The translations under genes were made by a program, and so were the position numbers. The notes beneath the pieces are model-generated. The model searched no databases. It was given only the letters and a program-made list of their open reading frames with translations, and had not been told where the DNA came from. From positions 1 through 12,240 of the forward strand of contig JAHFGE010000037.1 in the NCBI GenBank assembly GCA_023247575.1: DNA of 12,240 bases, given 5' to 3'. Within the stretch, counting starts at the first letter, position 1, and each line of letters opens with the position of its first letter. This DNA is from Candidatus Omnitrophota bacterium (GTDB lineage: Bacteria > Omnitrophota > Gorgyraeia > Zapsychrales > Fredricksoniimonadaceae). This document shows, piece by piece, positions 1 through 6,000 of this stretch.

Positions 1-768
1 CATGGTAAATTCCGGATTGTGCTTGGTCGATATCCCCTCATTGCGAAAATTTCTGTTAATCTCATAGACCTTTTCTAAACCACCGACGAGTAAACGCTTT
101 AAATACAACTCCGGCGCAATGCGTAAGAAAACGTCCACATCCAAGGCATGATGCTGGGATTTAAATGGACGGCCGCGCGCGCCGCCGGCCATGGGCTGCA
201 AAATAGGCGTCTCTACTTCCAAAAATCCGCGCTGATCCAGAAAATGACGGATCAAAGACACGATACGGCTGCGCCTGATAAAAACCTCACGCACCTGGGG
301 GTTAGCAATCAAATCCACATAGCGCTGGCGATAGCGAATGTCGACATCCTTAAGCCCGTGCCATTTCTCAGGCAGACTCCGCAATGATTTAGAAAGCACT
401 TCATATTTGAGGACACGGATACTGTCCTGTGCGGTCTTGGTTTTAAAAGTTTCGCCTTCCACACCAACGACATCGCCGATATCCACACAATCCAATAATA
501 AGTCATACTCTTGCTGACCTAATAAATCTAACTTCACAAAAAGCTGTATGCGTCCGCTTTGGTCCATCAAATCCATAAAGGCCACTTTCCCCTGTGAACG
601 CCTGGCCATGATGCGGCCTGCCACCACCACTTTCTGGCCCTCCTGAAAATTTTTAAGCACATCGCCAATAGCATGGGAGCGCAAAAACTTTTGGCCATAG
701 GAATTGATGCCCTTTTGGCGTAAAGTTTCCAGCTTATGCAGTCGGATGCTTCTGATGTCTTCGTCCAT
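1..768 (-). CDS. lysS: Lysyl-tRNA synthetase, class II (N-terminal 256 residues; 3' part outside window)
   Basis: Charges tRNA-Lys with lysine in the cytoplasm. The readable 256 residues contain the N-terminal OB-fold anticodon-binding domain (about 45-125, with VVVAGRIMARRSQGKVAFMDL). The start of the class II catalytic domain follows: motif 1 ends at GFLEVETPIL (181-190, P188), then GGARGRPF (195-202), RIAPELYLKRLLVGG (216-230), and motif 2 FRNEG (241-245) followed by KHNPEFTM at the window edge. The usual family length is about 500 residues, so roughly half the gene is present. The residues read GGARGRPF where many homologues have GGAxARPF; the change is minor. The ATG at 768 is supported by an AAGGAG Shine-Dalgarno sequence at 773-778 and a consensus promoter further upstream. 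The gene faces away from the ATPase gene and has no clear functional link to its neighbours. Confidence 0.97.
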   Translation of the reverse strand, partial: MDEDIRSIRLHKLETLRQKGINSYGQKFLRSHAIGDVLKNFQEGQKVVVAGRIMARRSQGKVAFMDLMDQSGRIQLFVKLDLLGQQEYDLLLDCVDIGDVVGVEGETFKTKTAQDSIRVLKYEVLSKSLRSLPEKWHGLKDVDIRYRQRYVDLIANPQVREVFIRRSRIVSLIRHFLDQRGFLEVETPILQPMAGGARGRPFKSQHHALDVDVFLRIAPELYLKRLLVGGLEKVYEINRNFRNEGISTKHNPEFTM

Positions 769-772
769 AGAA

Positions 773-778
773 CTCCTT
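773..778 (-). promoter_or_regulatory. Ribosome binding site of lysS
   Basis: AAGGAG on the minus strand lies 4 nt before the ATG at 768, counted from the last G. The spacing is somewhat short, but this is one of only two clear Shine-Dalgarno sites in the window and it fixes the lysS start. Confidence 0.75.
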
Positions 779-851
779 AAAAAAGTGTCATGACAAAATT
801 TATATTGAATTTAACTTAAATTGTTATAATCCAAATATTTAGAAACATTTC

Positions 852-880
852 ATTATATAGAAGCGACGACGGGGTGTCAA
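852..880 (-). promoter_or_regulatory. Consensus sigma70 promoter of lysS
   Basis: On the minus strand, TTGACA (875-880) and TATAAT (852-857) are separated by exactly 17 bases. Both hexamers match the consensus perfectly. The predicted transcript start is near 845, leaving a leader of about 77 nt before the lysS ATG. The leader is AT-rich and holds a loopless palindrome TGTCATGACA (786-795). I see no T-box or other riboswitch in it. The -35 hexamer lies at the edge of the repeat-like segment that starts near 881. Confidence 0.8.
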
Positions 881-975
881 TGCCTGGATTTCAACTGGAT
901 TACGGTCATCCTTAAGATTCTTCCCCCGACTGTCCCGCCGTTGGCGGGACAAGACGTCGGGGTCAGAATGACAAA
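881..975. repeat. Intergenic repeat-like segment with a nested GC-rich hairpin
   Basis: This segment fills much of the 399-nt gap between lysS and the ATPase gene. At its centre is a nested palindrome. The inner stem is TGTCCCGCC/GGCGGGACA with a 3-nt loop (931-951), and the outer stem is CCCCGAC (924-930) with GTCGGGG (956-962). The flanks read GCCTGGAT (882-889) and ATGACAAA (968-975), and the same words bracket the second hairpin of the repeat at 5549-5648. I infer a diverged or truncated member of that repeat class. A 74-codon open frame over it on the minus strand is not a credible gene. In the rest of the gap (976-1167) I see only the ATPase promoter. Confidence 0.6.
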
Positions 976-1129
976 CATTTGGTTATAGTTTAAAGATATT
1001 TCCTTGAATTCTATGAAGGCCTTTTTGTTGCGGAAAAAGCTTCTGAATACCGCCGGAGGCTTGTTTATTATTTGCTGGTCTTCATTGATGGGTAAATTCA
1101 CCCATGGTCAAAAATACTAGCGATTATAT

Positions 1130-1158
1130 TTGACTGCTATTAAAAAATGTTGTATTCT
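1130..1158 (+). promoter_or_regulatory. Probable promoter of the ATPase gene
   Basis: TTGACT (1130-1135) and TATTCT (1153-1158) are separated by 17 bases. The predicted transcript start near 1165 falls just before the ATG at 1168, so the mRNA would have almost no leader. The earlier in-frame ATG at 1147 lies inside the promoter spacer, which argues against its use. Confidence 0.45.
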
Positions 1159-1167
1159 TTCTTTATC

Positions 1168-2277
1168 ATGAAAAGATACCTTACACAACAAATCCGGCAG
1201 GACTTGCAGCGTAAAATGGTTTTCCTAGGAGGACCACGCCAGGTTGGAAAAACAACCATAGCCTTAAGTCTTCTGAAAAATAAACAAGGGTATTTAAACT
1301 GGGATATCGCTGAACACCGTGAAAAGATCCTTAAGCGTGAACTTCCTGCTGTGGATATGTTTGTCTTTGATGAAATTCATAAATACCGTTCTTGGCGTAA
1401 TTATCTCAAAGGGCTGTTTGATCTTTACAGAAAAGAACGACAAATATTAGTCACAGGCAGCGCGCGACTTGATCTGTACCGCTACGGTGGCGATTCCCTG
1501 CAGGGCCGTTACCATTTTCTACGTCTTCATCCTCTATCCGTAGCCGAACTCAATATTCTCTCTCACAAAGGACTCATGGATCTTCTAGAACTAGGAGGGT
1601 TCCCCGAGCCATTTCTCGGCGGTTCTCAGGTGGAAGCAAAGCGCTGGTCCAGAGAATACCGTACCCGTCTGTTACGTGAAGATATCTCATCAGTGGAAAG
1701 AATCAAAGATCTAGGGAATCTTGAATTACTGATGCTGCGTCTTCCTGATCTTGTGGGAAGCCCCCTTTCGGTTAATGCCCTACGCGAAGACCTTCAGGTC
1801 AGCCATAAAACAATAACAAGCTGGGTGGAAATACTTGAACGGTTATATGCGATTTTTCGTCTTAGGCCTATTGGTGCGCCTAAAATAAGAGCTGTCAAGA
1901 AAGAACAAAAACACTATCATTTCGACTGGTCATTGGTCTCAAACAGGTCGTATCGTTTTGAAAACCTCGTCGCCTCGCATCTTTTAAAATGGGTTCATTT
2001 CGAACAAGATACTAAAGGTCGTGAAATAGAGTTATGCTACTTTCGTGATATTGATGGTCAAGAGATAGATTTTGTCATTACTGAAAATAACCTCCCCATA
2101 CAGTTGATCGAATGCAAATGGTCGGATGATAATGTTAATAAAGCCTTAAGATACCTCAAAAACAAATTTCCCGACGCTACAGCTTGGCAAATCCACGCGA
2201 CCGGCACGAAAGACTACCAAACCCCAGAGGGCATTCGTGTAGCCCCTGCCTTAACATTGCTCAAAGACCTTATTTAA
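1168..2277 (+). CDS. ATP-binding protein, AAA_14 / DUF4143 family
   Basis: A 369-residue ATPase of the widespread AAA_14-DUF4143 family, whose cellular role is not established. The N-terminal AAA+ domain has Walker A in GGPRQVGKTT (21-30, K28), Walker B in FVFDEIHK (65-72, D68/E69), and the family sensor region ILVTGSARLDLYRYGGDSLQ (93-112). The C-terminal DUF4143 part includes a winged-helix-like stretch (about 195-240). It ends in a PD-(D/E)XK-like nuclease fold signature, with D301 in GQEIDFV and E315-x-K317 in IQLIECKW. Length is normal for the family and the gene looks intact. The ATG at 1168 was chosen over that at 1147 because a promoter overlaps the earlier one and family members usually begin close to MKRYL. 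It stands alone and converges on the toxin-antitoxin pair, which suggests an accessory island. Substrate and partner are unknown. Confidence 0.9.
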   Translation: MKRYLTQQIRQDLQRKMVFLGGPRQVGKTTIALSLLKNKQGYLNWDIAEHREKILKRELPAVDMFVFDEIHKYRSWRNYLKGLFDLYRKERQILVTGSARLDLYRYGGDSLQGRYHFLRLHPLSVAELNILSHKGLMDLLELGGFPEPFLGGSQVEAKRWSREYRTRLLREDISSVERIKDLGNLELLMLRLPDLVGSPLSVNALREDLQVSHKTITSWVEILERLYAIFRLRPIGAPKIRAVKKEQKHYHFDWSLVSNRSYRFENLVASHLLKWVHFEQDTKGREIELCYFRDIDGQEIDFVITENNLPIQLIECKWSDDNVNKALRYLKNKFPDATAWQIHATGTKDYQTPEGIRVAPALTLLKDLI

Positions 2278-2288
2278 AAAACTGCTAA

Positions 2289-2311
2289 GTGGTGAGCCTG
2301 CCGAACCATTG
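2289..2311 (-). repeat. Short dispersed repeat, GGTTCGACAGGCTCACCAC class (copy 1)
   Basis: This 23-nt stretch matches 6004-6026 at 22 of 23 positions on the same strand. On the minus strand the core reads GGTTCGGCAGGCTCACCAC. Similar words are scattered through many bacterial genomes. It lies in the 63-nt gap between the ATPase stop and the HepT-like gene stop. A variant in the opposite orientation is at 6666-6685. Confidence 0.75.
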
Positions 2312-2346
2312 ATTTCAATATTCTCCAGCAATTTTAAACCCTAGGG
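2306..2346 (-). pseudogene. Remnant of a C-terminal module like that of the mosaic gene
   Basis: The 41 bases match 3096-3136, inside the 3' end of the mosaic gene, at 33 of 41 positions in the same orientation. Read on the minus strand it gives GLKLLENIEING, against MDLKALENIEING in the mosaic protein. Several differences are synonymous (GAG/GAA, AAT/AAC, GGT/GGG), which suggests both descend from a selected coding sequence. It begins just after, and in frame with, the stop codon of the HepT-like gene. It has no start of its own. I infer a gene-end relic; an RNA-level or chance match is the alternative. Confidence 0.5.
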
Positions 2347-2694
2347 GGATTGCTTTATAGCGGGCTCTTTGAGAAATTTGCTGAGGCTTGATTTTAATTC
2401 AGGTAGTTTATGTTCAATGATGTCCCAAATGATGTCCCTGTCTATTCCAGAATACTCGTGTATTAACATATTGCGTAAGCCAACGATTTTCTTCCACTCA
2501 ATTGAAGGGATTTGATTTTTGATACTAGCAGGAATCCGCTTGGAAGCCTCTCCAATGATTTCTAAATTTCTGGCAACAGCATCAGCAACCAAGGTGTTTT
2601 TAGTGAACTGTGATCGAGAAGATGACTTGGTGTATTTTTGAATTTTTTGGATCGATTCAAGGATATCTTCGATATAAAGCTTATAATGACGCAT
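2341..2694 (-). CDS. HEPN (DUF86) protein, HepT-like toxin
   Basis: A 117-residue all-helical HEPN protein of the DUF86/HepT family. In characterised pairs this is an RNase toxin held in check by the MntA nucleotidyltransferase, which AMPylates a tyrosine next to the active site. The RX4HXY signature is visible as R74-NMLI-H79-E-Y81 in VGLRNMLIHEY, followed by D85. The N-terminus MRHYKLYIEDILESI is the typical family start. The ATG at 2694 gives a 14-nt overlap with the upstream nucleotidyltransferase stop. An upstream in-frame TTG at 2712 would only add six atypical residues. Length is normal and all motif residues are present, so it is probably functional. Its stop (TAG at 2341) lies within the segment that resembles the mosaic gene's 3' end. 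Confidence 0.9.
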   Translation of the reverse strand: MRHYKLYIEDILESIQKIQKYTKSSSRSQFTKNTLVADAVARNLEIIGEASKRIPASIKNQIPSIEWKKIVGLRNMLIHEYSGIDRDIIWDIIEHKLPELKSSLSKFLKEPAIKQSP

Positions 2695-2980
2695 ACACAA
2701 TGTCTCGAGCAATGGAAGTCTTAATAGCAGGCTTTATAGCTTCTTTTATTACCAAATCTACTTTACGTTGCAATCGGCGTTCCAAAAAAAATTTTAAATT
2801 CATGTAATTATCGAAAGTTTTTTTTCCATGCTGGAATTCAACAAGAATATCAACATCACTTCGTGGTCTTTGCTGTTGCCGTGCAAAAGACCCAAAAAGC
2901 CCTAAACGGCGCACTCCATAGGCCTTAATGGCTTGTTTTTCGCCAATGATGGTTGTAAATATCTTCTGTTTTGCGGTCAT
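2681..2980 (-). CDS. Minimal nucleotidyltransferase, MntA-like antitoxin
   Basis: A 99-residue nucleotidyltransferase of the minimal (MNT) type. It is predicted to modify and neutralise the HEPN partner encoded by the overlapping downstream gene. The catalytic signature GLFGSFARQQQRPRSDVDIL spans residues 27-46, with G30-S31 and the metal-binding D42 and D44. A third likely acidic residue is D75 in RKVDLVI. The start was set at ATG 2980. Extending to an in-frame TTG at 3010 would put the TATAAT promoter element inside the coding region and add a non-family sequence. No Shine-Dalgarno sequence is visible, and the transcript is predicted to begin at or next to the ATG. The pair is co-directional with the mosaic gene and starts 42 nt beyond its stop. 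Confidence 0.9.
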   Translation of the reverse strand: MTAKQKIFTTIIGEKQAIKAYGVRRLGLFGSFARQQQRPRSDVDILVEFQHGKKTFDNYMNLKFFLERRLQRKVDLVIKEAIKPAIKTSIARDIVYASL

Positions 2981-2986
2981 GATCGT

Positions 2987-2995
2987 ATTATAACA
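2987..2995 (-). promoter_or_regulatory. Extended -10 promoter of the MntA-HepT pair (probably leaderless)
   Basis: The minus strand reads TGTTATAAT, a perfect extended -10 element (TG at 2994-2995, TATAAT at 2987-2992). No good -35 hexamer is present at 17 nt, which extended -10 promoters tolerate. Only six bases separate TATAAT from the ATG, so the first transcribed base should be at or beside the A of the start codon. Confidence 0.55.
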
Positions 2996-3022
2996 GGCAT
3001 TTAGTTTCAAAAAAGACCTTTT

Positions 3023-6000
3023 TTATTCTCCACTTATACCAAGTGATTGCGGCAAATTATTGAGCGGTTTAATTTCAATATCTTTGATATACAGCCCATT
3101 GATTTCAATGTTTTCCAGAGCTTTTAAATCCATGGGTTGGCTAATCGCCGCTTTGTCGGAATCCACGTCAACCTTCATGCGGTTGGCGGTCAAGTCGATA
3201 CCTCCGAAAGACTGCTTTTGTTCCTTTTCGACCATTGCTGCATCAACCCCAAAAGGCGTATAACTCGCCAGGTCTTTTTCTCTTTGAATCGATTGCTCTA
3301 AAGATGCCTCTTTTTCTACATCCTCTTTTAGCTTCTCAAGCCTTTCTTCCCAATTATTCTTGGGGAGAGGCTTTACGTTATTTGTTTTATTCTTTTCCAA
3401 AAACTCTCTCACACGGTCAAAATGGCTTTGCCCCATAATTATCAGAACATTACCTTTGATTGCTTGAGCCCTATTAGCCATACGCCTGCTGCGCTCATCA
3501 GCCAATTTGTTAAAACTTTTGCTTAATTCAATGAGGTTCTTGACATGCTCATTTAACACTTCATCATCCTTTGTTAATTGTTGCAACCGCTCTTCTTGCG
3601 CAGAATGGTCAGCTAAAGGGTCAACGATCATTTTATCCAGAGTTTTCTTGATTTCCCGTTTTAAATTTTCATCTTTAACCAAAGCATCCAGACCCTGACT
3701 CTTATCAAGCATATCATTTAAAATGACAAATGTTTTTTTCTTCAAATCCCAGTCGTCGACCCCGACAATTTTCAACTTATTACGTTGAGCCCATTCAGAG
3801 TCGGATTCCCATAAATAATAAACCGGTCCCAGCAAATACAAAAGCATATCATCTATCTTCTTAGCATCCACTCCTTTTCTCTTCATGGCTGCTTTAATAT
3901 CTTGAAGAATTCTTTTACCCTCTTTCTGCTCTGCTTTAACCTCCTCAGAAGACAATTCAACCGCAATGGTTTTGGCCTGACTTGGCCCTTGCACAGCGTC
4001 ACGAATGGCAATCACATCCTCCCGATAGCTTTGAATGATTTCTTCGTACATTTTTAATATTTTATCCACAGCATTTTCCTTATAAGCCTCAATATCCGCC
4101 TCAGTATCTTTAGGATAATCATGCATAAGACTTCTTATAATGGAACCAATATCTACTGGGTTGCTATGTATATAACCCCTTATCACAACATTGCGTTTGT
4201 TATTCTTTGCTGTCTGTGCCATCAATGCTTCAGGAGTAAGTACCCTTGTTCCTATAGCTGCTGCCGCCAAGGCTGTGATAAAATTCCGACGATTAATTGC
4301 CTTCATCGCCTGATCGGGAGACGTAGGGCTTACTTGGGCGGTGTCTTCTGTCTCATGTTCAAATTTAATGCCTGGAACTTTGTAAGCTAAAAGGAATTCC
4401 CTAATTCTTTCTGCAGAAATTTCCACAGGTTCAAATATATCACTTATTCTTACTCCGCCTTGCACTTCCAAAATTCTTCGCTCACCTGTAAACATACCTA
4501 CAATTCCATTCTCAGCAATTACAGGAGACCCGCTGAATCCAAGTTGTGCTGTTTGCAATGTTCCTATTGACTCTCTATTAATTGTGTTAAGCTTGCTATC
4601 AAATCCAAATATATACCCGCCATTGATGGTTTTTTTACGAAAAGAGAAATTTGCTACAATGGGATCAAATCTCTCTGTTTGCTTTCTAGAAATTTTTATT
4701 AAAGCAATATCCCCTTTTTTGTTTGCAGCAATTACTGTCCCTGGCACCACTTGCCAACTTGAAAACATCTTTGCATTGTTAAAATAAACTTCGACATACT
4801 TACCTCCTTTACCGAAGCTTCGTAGTACTCTCTCCACATAAGAGGATTGAACAACATGTTCGTTAGTTAGTACATAGAAATTTTCTTCGTCTTCTCCAAC
4901 AATAAATCCTGTCCCTTGGCTTTCGTGATCTTTGAATAAAAACTTAATTTTTACAACAGATACCTGGGGCTGAATCGGGTAAATATATTTATAATAGCCG
5001 TACCGGCCATACCCAGAAAAAACTGAACTCTCAATCACTTGACGAACATCACCAGGTATTCCACCGTAATCATCTAGAGGGATACCCAAATTTTGCAATA
5101 ATTTTCTATCTTTGGGGTCTACCTCACCAGCCATTACATTTATGACAACCGTATTAAAATCCTGCTCACTCCAAATGTGCTCTAAGATATTTACGACCCT
5201 CTCTGCCAATTCTTTGCTTACAACATTACCGTTACGTAATCTCACTTTACCCTCTAAAACATTCATCGCCTGATCGGAAGCCGCTGGATTGCTTACCTGG
5301 GCGCTGGCCAAATTTACCGTCACTTTAGCTGCATCGCCGGTAGTCATAGCTTCATCAGGCTGAATTGTCTGGGCGTAATCTATGCTGTGCATGGCAAAAT
5401 CGCCAGGAACAGAAAATCCTCCTGAAAAATATTTTCTTGGAATCACCTGCTGCGTTACGGGGTCGGGTTCCTCTTTAATGTAGTTGTATACGCCTTTTTT
5501 GAAGGCGGCGAGGTAGCGGTGGTAGATGGCTTCAACGTCGTCTTTCTTTGTCGTTCCCGATTGTTTTAATCGGGAACCTAGGACTTGCATGCCTGGATCC
5601 CCGATAGAAACATTCGGGGATGACAATTTTGTACTTTCAGGGACGACAGAATTTTCATAATGAATCCCTTCTACCTTATTTTGATCCATATACTTTCGCC
5701 CCAAAATGCTGTCTTTCATGCGCTTTTTAAACCAGACAGCGAGGATGAGGGAATAATAAACCTGGCGCAGGGTGGAGAAGTTTTTGCCTTCATTGACTTC
5801 GGTTTCGAGGGCGGGAATGACAAGTTCGCGGACGATTTGGGAGCCTAATTGGTTAATGGTTGATGGTGAATTGTTAATGGTAGTATTTTGTTTTTGACCA
5901 TTTACCATTGACCATTCACCATTGACCGCATGTTTCGACATTGCCAAATAATCCTCCTCTAACATCACCTTCAACTTTGCCTTCACCACAAACGCCGTAA

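Noticed and set aside
786..795. Perfect palindrome TGTCATGACA in the lysS leader as an operator
   Set aside because: A single 10-bp palindrome with no second copy or known regulator match; chance cannot be excluded.
877..1101. 74-codon open frame on the minus strand between lysS and the ATPase gene
   Set aside because: It runs through a nested palindrome and repeat-like sequence, has no ribosome binding site and no recognisable protein features.
1147..1167. Earlier in-frame ATG for the ATPase gene
   Set aside because: It lies within the spacer of a plausible promoter and adds seven atypical residues; the ATG at 1168 fits the family start.
3009..3024. AAAAAAG-AC-CTTTTTT palindrome between the mosaic gene and mntA as a terminator
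   Set aside because: The stem is almost all A-T pairs with a two-base loop, too weak for a credible intrinsic terminator.
5853..5928. Heptamer arrays as a CRISPR or iteron origin
   Set aside because: Units are only seven bases without spacers, lie inside a coding gene, and no replication or cas gene is nearby.
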